From JBAWAP01 sp049589355 (GTDB lineage Bacteria; Chloroflexota; Anaerolineae; VGOG01), in assembly GCA_049589355.1 (NCBI GenBank), contig JBAWAP010000202.1:1-14223 (forward strand): a stretch of 14,223 bases of DNA, read 5' to 3'. The notes beneath the pieces are model-generated. The model was not told the origin of the DNA. It ran no database searches and saw only the letters and a list, made by a program, of their open reading frames with translations. Shown piece by piece: positions 1 to 5,471 of the stretch. Within the stretch, counting starts at the first letter, position 1. Each line of letters begins with the position of its first letter. Position numbers and translations under genes: made by a program.

Positions 1-45
1 CGTCAATCGTAAATCGTCAATCGGCAATCGAAAATCGTCAAACGG
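1..45. repeat. 7-nt tandem repeat array (CGNNAAT family)
   Basis: Six consecutive imperfect heptamers (CGTCAAT, CGTAAAT, CGTCAAT, CGGCAAT, CGAAAAT, CGTCAAA) run from the window edge and may continue beyond it. The same family recurs at 853-887. It ends directly before the -35 element of the dinJ-like promoter. Period-7 arrays of this kind resemble the STRR heptanucleotide repeats known from filamentous cyanobacteria, although the unit differs. Confidence 0.85.
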
Positions 46-74
46 TTGTGCTTGATAGCCATCCGTGGTATAAT
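46..74 (+). promoter_or_regulatory. Sigma-70-type promoter of the dinJ/yafQ-like operon
   Basis: A TTGTGC -35 box (46-51) and a perfect TATAAT -10 box (69-74) are separated by 17 bp. Transcription would begin near position 81, giving a leader of about 40 nt that contains the AGGAGG ribosome-binding site (104-109). The 13-mer GTGGTATAATGTA at the -10 box also occurs at the rpoB promoter. Confidence 0.75.
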
Positions 75-118
75 GTATGCACAACAGCAACACAGATCAC
101 CGCAGGAGGTGCTTCATT

Positions 119-379
119 ATGCCCAAGACAGCGGTTATTTCAGCCAGGATTGACCCTGAGCTTAAGCAGGGCGCAGAAGAGGTGTTCAAGGAGTTGGGCC
201 TGACCGCCACGCAGGCTATCACGTTGTTCTACAAGCAGGTAGAGCTTGAGCGTGGATTGCCCTTTGCCGTGCGGGTGCCCAACGATGTGACCGTGGAAGC
301 GTTGGAGCAGGCAAGAACACGCCAGGGACTTGAGAGCTTCAACACGCTTGACGATCTGTTTGCGGACCTGGGGATCTGA
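119..379 (+). CDS. RelB/DinJ-family antitoxin
   Basis: This 86-residue protein is the antitoxin of a type II TA pair. It is expected to bind and neutralise the YafQ-like toxin encoded next to it and to autorepress the operon through its N-terminal ribbon-helix-helix. Residues 2-45 fit the DinJ pattern: a basic beta strand (TAVISARIDPELK), then a helix with the GLT-x2-QAITLFYKQV signature. The C-terminal half, which should embrace the toxin, ends in DDLFADLGI. The ATG at 119 is chosen over the in-frame ATG at 77 because AGGAGG lies 9 nt before it and the extra N-terminal residues do not resemble the family. The stop codon overlaps the toxin start by 1 nt (TGATG), implying translational coupling. 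Confidence 0.88.
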   Translation: MPKTAVISARIDPELKQGAEEVFKELGLTATQAITLFYKQVELERGLPFAVRVPNDVTVEALEQARTRQGLESFNTLDDLFADLGI

Positions 380-648
380 TGAAGACCATCAGGCGGACGG
401 CGCAGTTCAAGCAGGACGTCAAGCGGATGCAGCAGCGGGGCAAGGATTTGGAAAGACTGAAGATGGTGCTTGAGACCCTGATGAAAGAGGAGGAGCTGGC
501 CCAGAAGTATCGTGATCACGTGTTGGTTGGACAATACAAGGGTACGCGAGAGTGCCATATTGAGCCCGACTGGCTGCTGATCTATGAATCGGCTGAGAGC
601 GAGATAGTGCTCATCGGAACAGGCTCACACTCAGATTTGTTCCGGTAG
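379..648 (+). CDS. YafQ-family (RelE superfamily) mRNA-interferase toxin
   Basis: This 89-residue toxin of the RelE/ParE superfamily closely fits YafQ, a ribosome-dependent endoribonuclease that cuts mRNA in the A site. Residues matching the functional set of E. coli YafQ are all present: His47 (RDH), His60 and Asp64-Trp65 (CHIEPDW), His84 and Phe88 (GSHSDLF). The length is essentially that of E. coli YafQ (92 residues). The toxin should therefore be catalytically competent. It follows the antitoxin with a 1-nt overlap, so the pair is one operon driven by the promoter at 46-74. Its role in stress or element maintenance is inferred from the family only. Confidence 0.9.
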   Translation: MKTIRRTAQFKQDVKRMQQRGKDLERLKMVLETLMKEEELAQKYRDHVLVGQYKGTRECHIEPDWLLIYESAESEIVLIGTGSHSDLFR

Positions 649-703
649 CACCAGAGGCGGGAGGCTCTGTTCACTTGATCACCGTCCCATTCCTCGATTG
701 TTT

Positions 704-831
704 TCTGAAAGGTAACTGCTCAGCCTGTGTCATTGCGAGGAGCGTTTTTTGCGACGAAGCAATCTCCTCCTTGCGGCTTGGGGATTGCTTCGCTTCGCTC
801 GCAATGACAGCCTGAGTAGTCACTCTGAAAG
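704..831. mobile_element. 112-bp MITE (712-823) with 8-bp target duplications, IS66-like ends
   Basis: The element spans 712-823 and is bounded on both sides by the exact octamer TCTGAAAG (704-711 and 824-831). The left end starts GTAACTGCTCAGCCTG. The right end, reverse-complemented, starts GTGACTACTCAGGCTG, matching at 13 of 16 positions. Both continue into TCATTGCGAG, with a 2-nt indel. A second internal inverted repeat is CGAAGCAATC (755-764) against GATTGCTTCG (783-792). There is no transposase gene. Eight-bp duplications together with a GTAA-type terminus fit the IS66 family, so mobilisation in trans by an IS66 transposase is the inferred mechanism. Confidence 0.75.
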
Positions 832-852
832 TTTATATATCATAGAGCTGTT

Positions 853-887
853 TGCCAATCGTAAATCGGCAATCGGAAATCGCCAAT
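853..887. repeat. 7-nt tandem repeat array upstream of the radical SAM gene
   Basis: Five heptamers (TGCCAAT, CGTAAAT, CGGCAAT, CGGAAAT, CGCCAAT) end 13 nt before the ATG at 901. They belong to the same family as the array at 1-45. No purine-rich ribosome-binding site lies between the array and the start codon. Confidence 0.85.
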
Positions 888-900
888 TGCCTTACCTCAC

Positions 901-2298
901 ATGGCGCGAGTTCTGTGTATCAATCCGTGGATCTATGATTTTGCGGCCTATAACCTGTGGATCGAGCCTCTCGGTCTATTGACGGTGGCGGGGGTGCTGC
1001 GCCAGGCCGGGCACGATGTGGCGTTGATTGATTGCCTCGACCGTCATCACCCTGCTGCCCCTGCTCCCCATCCCGAATGCGATGCCTATGGCTGTGGGCA
1101 TTTTGCCAAAGTCGAATTGCCGAAACCACAGATTCTGGCCCACGTTCCGCGCCGCTGGGGGCGCTATGGCCTGCCTGTGGAGGTTATTGAGGCTGAGCTT
1201 GATGCTCAGCCTCGCCCTGATGCGGTGCTCGTCACCTCGATGATGACCTATTGGTACCCAGGCCCCTTGGAGGTCATTCGTCATATCAAAACGCGCTGGC
1301 CTGATGTGCCCGTAGCGTTGGGTGGCGTCTACGCTACGCTCTGCGCGGAACATGCCCGTGCCCATTCGGGTGCCGACGCCATTCTCAGCGGACCCGGGGA
1401 GATACAGGCCCTGACCTGGGTGAATGAGGTGACGGGCGAGTCCCGAGCGCCACGGATTCCTACGGCAGATATCCTCCCGGCACATGACTTGCGTCGTCCG
1501 CAAGGCTATGTGGCTATCCAGATGGCACGGGGTTGTCCCTTCCACTGCCCTTACTGTGCTGTGCACCAGCTTGCGCCTGAAGGGTTCGTGCCACGCGCCG
1601 TAGAAAGAGTGGTAGAGGAAATTGCCTGGTGTGGTGAGGCCCTGGGTGTGCACGACGTGGCCTTTTATGACGATGCGCTGCTCGTTGATGCGGCACACCA
1701 TATCCATCCCATCCTTGATGGCGTGATCGAACGTGGCCTGCGGGTGCGTTTTCATACCCCCAACGGCCTGCACCCACGGTTTATAGACCGAGCCCTGGCG
1801 GACAAGATGCGTCGCGCCGGTTTCATCACCATCCGCCTGGGGCTGGAGACGATTGACCCAGCAGAGGGGCGGCGCGATGGCGGCAAGGTGGATGAAGCAA
1901 GTTTCGCCCAGGCCGTGGAGGCCCTGTTCGCGGCTGGATTCTCTGCGCGCGAGGTGGCGGCCTATGTGCTCGTCGGGCGGCCCTCACCTGTGGCCTTGCC
2001 GCCGTCAAGATCTGCGACGGAGCAGGCGAAGCAGAGCCTGGAGAGGGTACGTGCTACAGTTGCCTTCGCCCACCGCCTGGGCATCCAGGTGCGCGCTGCC
2101 GAGTTCTCGCCCGTGCCCGGGACAGTAGAATGGCAGGCCGCCATTGCCGCAGGCTGTATACCTCCGGACGCTGACCCGCTGTGGCACAACAATTCGATTT
2201 ACCCTTGTGCTGATGCACGAGCCTTGGAGGAGCTAAAGCAACAGATACGCGACGGAAATCACGCGCTGGTGGATTTGAACCGAGCCCCAGCAGCCTAA
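901..2298 (+). CDS. B12-binding-like domain radical SAM protein, function unknown
   Basis: This 465-residue protein has two parts. Residues 1 to about 190 resemble a cobalamin-binding-type Rossmann fold (LCINPWIYDF, LGLLTVAGVLRQAGHDVALID, then ALGGVYATLCAEHA). The radical SAM domain follows, with the [4Fe-4S]-ligating motif C212-x3-C216-x2-C219 (GCPFHCPYC). The family uses reductively cleaved S-adenosylmethionine to generate radicals. The cobalamin His motif DxHxxG is not visible, so B12 binding is doubtful. Residues 360-378 (proline/serine-rich, then TEQAKQS) interrupt the stretch between YVLVG and the next helix and look like a small insertion. No Shine-Dalgarno sequence precedes the start, which sits just after a heptamer array. 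The substrate cannot be assigned, and it appears to be transcribed alone. Confidence 0.85.
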   Translation: MARVLCINPWIYDFAAYNLWIEPLGLLTVAGVLRQAGHDVALIDCLDRHHPAAPAPHPECDAYGCGHFAKVELPKPQILAHVPRRWGRYGLPVEVIEAELDAQPRPDAVLVTSMMTYWYPGPLEVIRHIKTRWPDVPVALGGVYATLCAEHARAHSGADAILSGPGEIQALTWVNEVTGESRAPRIPTADILPAHDLRRPQGYVAIQMARGCPFHCPYCAVHQLAPEGFVPRAVERVVEEIAWCGEALGVHDVAFYDDALLVDAAHHIHPILDGVIERGLRVRFHTPNGLHPRFIDRALADKMRRAGFITIRLGLETIDPAEGRRDGGKVDEASFAQAVEALFAAGFSAREVAAYVLVGRPSPVALPPSRSATEQAKQSLERVRATVAFAHRLGIQVRAAEFSPVPGTVEWQAAIAAGCIPPDADPLWHNNSIYPCADARALEELKQQIRDGNHALVDLNRAPAA

Positions 2299-2333
2299 AT
2301 TCGCAACAATTCGCTTGACATTTCATGCTAGCA

Positions 2334-2349
2334 CAGGCTGGAAAGCCTG
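2334..2349. repeat. Small hairpin CAGGCT-GGAA-AGCCTG
   Basis: Perfect 6-bp arms with a GGAA loop lie 35 nt after the radical SAM stop codon. There is no T-run, so it is not a convincing terminator. It is the first of a series of hairpins in the 2299-2786 spacer. Confidence 0.6.
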
Positions 2350-2411
2350 CCCCACGTGCCATTTGCACCAGGAACTACCTGACTGAGGCCAGTATACGTT
2401 GTACAACTGAG

Positions 2412-2451
2412 ATAGGCGGGGTTCGTTAGACTTTCTGGCGGCCCCGCCTAT
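2412..2451. repeat. 10-bp inverted repeat ATAGGCGGGG / CCCCGCCTAT
   Basis: Perfect 10-bp arms at 2412-2421 and 2442-2451 enclose 20 nt. The stem is GC-rich and stable, but no T-run follows on either strand, so it is listed as an inverted repeat. It could still act as a transcript-stabilising or factor-dependent termination structure for the upstream gene. Confidence 0.6.
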
Positions 2452-2503
2452 ACTCATCCCGAACCTTTCGTCCTTGACAAATCACGATGAATGGCCAGAT
2501 CAG

Positions 2504-2564
2504 AGCCGATGTTCGGCTTTCGGATTCGGTGAATCCTTGGACTTGCCCTGAGCCCGTCGAAGGG
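2504..2564. repeat. Three short palindromes in a row
   Basis: AGCCGA/TCGGCT (2504-2518, 3-nt loop) and GGATTC/GAATCC (2522-2536, 3-nt loop) are followed by CCCTGAGCCCGTCGAAGGG at 2546-2564. The last is an imperfect dyad of a type seen as an interspersed repeat in many genomes. A degenerate relative lies at 3678-3695 and a partial match lies inside rpoB at 9785-9801. Confidence 0.6.
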
Positions 2565-2595
2565 TTCGCTGTTATATGCGGGCGATAAGCAGGCT

Positions 2596-2702
2596 GCCTG
2601 GCGATGAATCGCCAGGCTAAAAAGCCGAAGCCCGCTGAAGCGGGCTATTCCAGGGCGATTTATCGCCCTTTGGCCTGTTAGCCCGACGATTCATCGTCGG
2701 GC
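2596..2702. repeat. Array of four perfect hairpins with 2-nt centres
   Basis: Four perfect inverted repeats follow each other: GCCTGGCGAT/ATCGCCAGGC (2596-2617), AGCCCGCT/AGCGGGCT (2629-2646), AGGGCGAT/ATCGCCCT (2652-2669) and GCCCGACGAT/ATCGTCGGGC (2681-2702). In each the arms are separated by only 2 nt (GA, GA, TT, TC). The last one is also framed by TGGCCT (2671-2676) and AGGCCA (2707-2712). Three of the four share the GAT..ATC tip. The regular design suggests an interspersed palindromic repeat family. Confidence 0.85.
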
Positions 2703-2745
2703 GACTAGGCCAGGTCGGGGTGGCTTGACAGGTCCACTGGTTCTA

Positions 2746-2780
2746 GACTTCGGACCTGGGACTTAGAACCTTGGACTGAT
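2746..2780. repeat. 7-nt tandem repeat array upstream of the CDP-alcohol transferase
   Basis: Five imperfect heptamers (GACTTCG, GACCTGG, GACTTAG, AACCTTG, GACTGAT) end 6 nt before the ATG at 2787. No Shine-Dalgarno sequence is visible. The units are more diverged than in the other arrays. Confidence 0.7.
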
Positions 2781-2786
2781 TATCCG

Positions 2787-3379
2787 ATGGGTGATTCGTA
2801 TTCCTCGTTTGAACGGCGTTTTCTGGACCAGGGCCGCCGGCTTCTGCTCACGCTGCTGAAGCCAGCGGTCTTTCCTTTGGTGGCATTGCGCGTCTCCCCG
2901 AACGTGCTCTCGGTGGCCCAAATCGCGGTGGGTGTGGCCATCTTCTTCACCGTGACATCCTATCCCCGCCTGACCTTTCTCCTGTTTCTGTTGGCTCTTC
3001 TTCTCGATGCCCTTGATGGCGCGCTGGCCCGGCATACGGGTCGCGCTTCCCCTTTCGGCGCCCTCCTCGATCAGTGCTGCGATCACGTGCGTGAGATCCT
3101 GGTCATCCGGCTTTGGCCCACGCAGGCGCTTTGAGCCCTTTTCCCGCCGTCCTCTACGCCATTACCTATCCCGCTCTGAATCTCACCCTCTTCCTCTGTA
3201 ACTATCATCAGGTTCCGTTGCCGTTGGCCCTCAAGTCCTATCTGGTGGTCTATCCGGCCCTCTTTGCTTACCTGTGGTTCAGCGTCAACTGGCTGGACGA
3301 GGCGGTGAGCCTTTCCATCGGGTTGATGGGCCTGGTCATCGTGCAGGGGCTGTTCCATCTGCGGCGGGGGATGAGATAA
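2787..3379 (+). pseudogene. CDP-alcohol phosphatidyltransferase, interrupted by one frameshift
   Basis: The first part (2787-3134) encodes the full family signature D74-x2-D77-G78-x2-A81-R82-x8-G91-x3-D95-x3-D99. This is the metal and CDP site of enzymes that join a CDP-linked lipid or alcohol to a second alcohol in phospholipid synthesis. Hydrophobic helices occur at residues 24-34 and 44-73. The frame then breaks shortly after DHVREILVI and runs into a stop at 3132-3134. The remaining membrane helices continue in another frame to the TAA at 3377-3379 (AHAGALSPFPAVLYAITYP...). Restoring one base near 3107-3112, for example in the GG of CCGGCT, rejoins the two parts into about 197 residues, a normal family length. 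Genuine decay and a sequencing error in a G run are both possible. The substrate alcohol is unknown. Confidence 0.8.
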
Positions 3380-3392
3380 GCGTCTGTGTGGT

Positions 3393-3421
3393 TTGACAAA
3401 AGAGTGTACAAGGTTTATAAT
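3393..3421 (+). promoter_or_regulatory. Consensus sigma-70-type promoter
   Basis: TTGACA (3393-3398) and TATAAT (3416-3421) are both perfect and separated by exactly 17 bp. The next gene on this strand is the Phd-like antitoxin at 3727, so the predicted leader is about 300 nt and consists largely of palindromic repeats. Confidence 0.8.
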
Positions 3422-3437
3422 TGTTACAAACCTTGTA
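3407..3437. promoter_or_regulatory. Candidate operator: 10-bp perfect inverted repeat over the -10 box
   Basis: TACAAGGTTT (3407-3416) and AAACCTTGTA (3428-3437) form a perfect dyad with an 11-bp centre that contains most of the -10 box and the predicted transcription start. A repressor bound here would block the promoter. Phd-type antitoxins autoregulate through such dyads, but binding by the antitoxin at 3727 is an inference. Confidence 0.5.
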
Positions 3438-3706
3438 ATTACTCACGCTGTCATTGCGAGTCTTCCATGGCGCATCGCGCCATCCGTAGGGGGCAGAAAC
3501 TTCATAGTGTCATTGCGAGGCACGGTTTTTGTGCCGAAGCAATCTCCAATTCGCGGGGTGGGGATTGCTTCGCCTTCGGCTCGCAATGACAAGCAAGTTT
3601 CTGAGTAGGAACGAAGTGACGAAGCAATCTCCACCGTTGTTTGTAATTGAAGACGGGAGATTGCTTTGCGGAGTTTACCCTGAGGTATCGAAGGGCTCGC
3701 AATGAC
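3435..3706. repeat. Cluster of MITE-related palindromic repeats
   Basis: The cluster begins GTAATTACTCACGCTG (3435-3450) followed by TCATTGCGAG, matching the terminus of the MITE at 712-823. A complete repeat unit spans 3509-3590: GTCATTGCGAG against CTCGCAATGAC, with inner CGAAGCAATC against GATTGCTTCG. A third, degraded unit covers about 3606-3706 and ends with CTCGCAATGAC. A further hairpin, ATGGCGC/GCGCCAT, lies at 3467-3483. No matching target duplication was found at the outer edges, so this is probably a nested or decayed set of insertions. Short open frames here are not treated as genes. Confidence 0.75.
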
Positions 3707-3726
3707 ATCATGAAGGGGGACTGACT

Positions 3727-4023
3727 ATGGAGCGGAGCATCGGCGCCACCGATCTGCGGCAGCGGTTGACCGACGTCCTACAGGCGGTGCGAGAGCGGGG
3801 TGAGACCTACATCGTCGAGACCTTCGGTCGGCCCCAGGTGGCTATCATCAACCTAGACGAATATCGGCGAATCCAGCGTTTCGCGAGAGAGCGCGAGGCG
3901 TTCTTTGAGTGGCTGGAGGCTACGGCAGCCCGCAACGCCGAGCGCAACGTGGGCCTGAGCGATGAGGAGGTGCTGGCGATCATTGAGCAGGCTCGCGAAG
4001 AAGTCGCCCCTGCTGTTGGGTAA
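3727..4023 (+). CDS. Phd/YefM-family antitoxin
   Basis: This 98-residue antitoxin has the typical Phd/YefM N-terminus: IGATDLRQRLTDVLQAVRERGETYIVETFGRPQVAII. It forms a DNA-binding dimer that represses the operon. The charged C-terminal helix (residues 75-95) should wrap the partner toxin. An AAGGGGGA ribosome-binding site (3713-3720) lies 6 nt before the ATG. The PIN toxin starts 3 nt after the stop codon, so the two form an operon. The probable promoter at 3393-3421 is separated from the gene by repeat elements. Confidence 0.88.
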   Translation: MERSIGATDLRQRLTDVLQAVRERGETYIVETFGRPQVAIINLDEYRRIQRFAREREAFFEWLEATAARNAERNVGLSDEEVLAIIEQAREEVAPAVG

Positions 4024-4026
4024 GCC

Positions 4027-4572
4027 ATGCTGCGTGTGGTCATTGACACCAGTTCATTGGTCAGTTACGTGCTGACTCGGGGCGAACTGATGCGCCGGGT
4101 CGTGGCGCACTGGCGAGCTGGCACGTTCACGTTGCTCTCTTCCCCGGCCACGCGGGCCGAACTGGCTGACGTGTTGGCCCGGCCGGCCGCCATCCGACAG
4201 TTGGCAACGGTTCCGCTGGACGAGCTGGTGCGGGGGCTGGAACGTTTCTCAGAGCACGTACCGGGGGTCCTGGATCTATCCGGTGCCTGCCGGGATGCTA
4301 AGGACGACAAGTTTCTGTCTTGCGCGGTGGTGGGAGGGGCTCATTACCTGGTCAGCAGCGATGATGACCTGCTGGATATGGATATGCACCGCTACCGGGG
4401 CGTGGTTATTGTCAATCCGGGCCAGTTCCTGCTGGCGCTGGAGTTGTACCCGATGGAGGCGAGAGCGTTGGCGGCCCGTTTCGGCCACGACGTGCTGGTG
4501 GACATCCAGGCCACTGTGCCCTTGGAGCCGGAGACAGCAGCGCGGGTGGCGGAGGCGCTGGCAATAGCTTGA
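4027..4572 (+). CDS. PIN-domain toxin with C-terminal extension
   Basis: This 181-residue protein is a putative metal-dependent RNase toxin of a type II TA system, paired with the Phd-like antitoxin 3 nt upstream. The PIN acidic site is visible: Asp7 (VVIDTS), Glu45 (RAELADVL), Asp93/Asp94 (DAKDDKFL) and Asp112-Asp114 (SSDDDLL). This matches the PIN_3 pattern DxDDDKFL...D-D-L. The PIN fold should end near residue 138. Residues 139-181 are an additional tail (ALELYPMEARALAARFG onward) that the second PIN toxin in this window lacks. The tail is unassigned. The target RNA is unknown. Its stop codon lies inside the -35 box of the next promoter. Confidence 0.85.
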   Translation: MLRVVIDTSSLVSYVLTRGELMRRVVAHWRAGTFTLLSSPATRAELADVLARPAAIRQLATVPLDELVRGLERFSEHVPGVLDLSGACRDAKDDKFLSCAVVGGAHYLVSSDDDLLDMDMHRYRGVVIVNPGQFLLALELYPMEARALAARFGHDVLVDIQATVPLEPETAARVAEALAIA

Positions 4573-4597
4573 CAAGAGCAAACTCATGTGCTATACT
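4569..4597 (+). promoter_or_regulatory. Near-consensus promoter of the second PIN module
   Basis: TTGACA (4569-4574) overlaps the stop codon of the upstream PIN gene, and TATACT (4592-4597) follows after 17 bp. It would give the second module its own transcript with a leader of about 45 nt. Confidence 0.75.
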
Positions 4598-4601
4598 TAT
4601 G

Positions 4602-4627
4602 CAAGATGCGGAAGTTAGACAAGATGC
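4602..4627. promoter_or_regulatory. Direct repeat CAAGATGC x2 downstream of the -10 box
   Basis: CAAGATGC occurs at 4602-4609 and 4620-4627, an 18-bp period, between the predicted transcription start and the ribosome-binding site. It could be a repressor site for the antitoxin. Only the repetition itself is seen. Confidence 0.35.
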
Positions 4628-4648
4628 TCTGGAGCACGGAGGATGATG

Positions 4649-4942
4649 ATGCCCGTGAAGCTGAAATCGAGCCAGGTGCAACAGAATTTCGGCCAGGCGA
4701 TGGATTCAGCCCTGATAGAAGACGATGTAATCGTAGAGCGCTACGGGACTCCCCGCGTGGCCATCGTTGAGTACAAGAGATACCAACGGTTGATCGAGGC
4801 GGAGCAGGAGCTATTGCGTACGCGACTACAGCAGGCCTCGGCCGCGGCCTCGGCTCGTGCTGCTCACCTGACGGAGGAGGGGGTTGAAGAGCTAATAGAA
4901 CGGGCGCGCCGTGAGGTTCAACAAAAAGGGCAGGGGACGTGA
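4649..4942 (+). CDS. Phd/YefM-family antitoxin (second module)
   Basis: This 97-residue antitoxin has an N-terminal Phd/YefM domain (KLKSSQVQQNFGQAMDSAL, then VIVERYGTPRVAIVEYKRY) and a long charged helix with an Ala-rich stretch (AAASARAA) that should bind the toxin. Three consecutive ATG codons lie at 4643, 4646 and 4649. The third is preferred because GGAGG (4638-4642) is 6 nt before it, but the others would add only one or two Met residues. The stop codon overlaps the toxin's GTG start by 4 nt (GTGA), implying coupled translation. The sequence is clearly different from the first antitoxin, so this is not a recent tandem duplication. Confidence 0.88.
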   Translation: MPVKLKSSQVQQNFGQAMDSALIEDDVIVERYGTPRVAIVEYKRYQRLIEAEQELLRTRLQQASAAASARAAHLTEEGVEELIERARREVQQKGQGT

Positions 4943-5370
4943 TCCGTGCCGTCTTCGATACCAGTGTCCTGATCCGCTATCTGATCAAGCCTGGTATTGC
5001 CATCAAGGAGTTAATCGAGCATCTGTGGCTGGGCGGTGAGGTGCAGATGGTGACGGCTCCGGAGCTGATCGAGGAGCTGGAGGGCGTGCTGGCGCGGGAC
5101 TACGTCCAGGCCCTCATCCGGCCGGAGGAGGGGCAGGTTCTCCTGGAAGCCATCGAGGCCAAGGCCGAGATGATCTCGCCGCTGGGCCCGCTCCCGTCCT
5201 ACACCCGAGACCCCAAGGACGATAAGTTCATTGCCTGTGCGTTGGCTGGTGGCGCTGAGGTTGTCATCACCGTGGACAAAGACATCTTGGATGTCGGTTC
5301 ACTGACCACCGTCCAGATGATGACTCCCCACGAGTTCGTCGTGCTTTTGAAGGGTAGAGTGGAGGGATAG
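4939..5370 (+). CDS. PIN-domain toxin (second module)
   Basis: This 143-residue putative RNase toxin of the PIN superfamily has acidic residues Asp7 (AVFDTS), Glu42/Glu45/Glu46 (PELIEELE), Asp94/Asp95 (DPKDDKFI) and Asp113/Asp115 (VDKDIL). This is a complete PIN catalytic set and the usual length for this group. The GTG start overlaps the end of the antitoxin gene by 4 nt. It shares the DxKDDKF core with the upstream PIN toxin but little else, and it lacks that protein's C-terminal tail. The RNA target is unknown. Confidence 0.88.
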   Translation: MIRAVFDTSVLIRYLIKPGIAIKELIEHLWLGGEVQMVTAPELIEELEGVLARDYVQALIRPEEGQVLLEAIEAKAEMISPLGPLPSYTRDPKDDKFIACALAGGAEVVITVDKDILDVGSLTTVQMMTPHEFVVLLKGRVEG

Positions 5371-5435
5371 ACAATTTGTTCTTCCTCAACTTCTCCCACC
5401 TTAGCGCGCACCTGTAGGAGAGGGAGGAATAGATA

Positions 5436-5471
5436 GACCAAGGACCAACTGACCAATGACCAAGGACCAAG
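5436..5471. repeat. 7-nt tandem repeat array spanning the korA start codon
   Basis: Five heptamers (GACCAAG, GACCAAC, then after one extra T GACCAAT, GACCAAG, GACCAAG) overlap the 5' end of the korA-like gene. The ATG at 5456 is formed at the junction of the third and fourth units. A purine-rich Shine-Dalgarno-like stretch (GGAGAGGGAGGA, 5417-5428) lies more than 25 nt upstream, on the far side of the array. Confidence 0.85.

Noticed and set aside
77..118. Upstream ATG at 77 as the start of the DinJ-like antitoxin
   Set aside because: It lies at the promoter's transcription start, lacks a ribosome-binding site and would add residues unlike the family. The ATG at 119 has AGGAGG at good spacing.
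749..982. Open frame of 77 codons
   Set aside because: It is translated MITE and heptamer sequence and runs into the radical SAM gene in another frame.
976..1773. 265-codon open frame on the minus strand
   Set aside because: It is antisense to the radical SAM gene and produced by its GC-rich codon use. It has no recognisable domain or ribosome-binding site.
2412..2460. Intrinsic terminator for the radical SAM gene
   Set aside because: The stem is strong but the loop is 20 nt and no T-run follows.
2315..2730. TTGACA motifs at 2315, 2474 and 2725 as promoters
   Set aside because: None has a -10-like hexamer at 16-18 bp downstream.
3386..3711. Several 60-70 codon open frames on both strands
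   Set aside because: They are conceptual translations of palindromic repeat elements.
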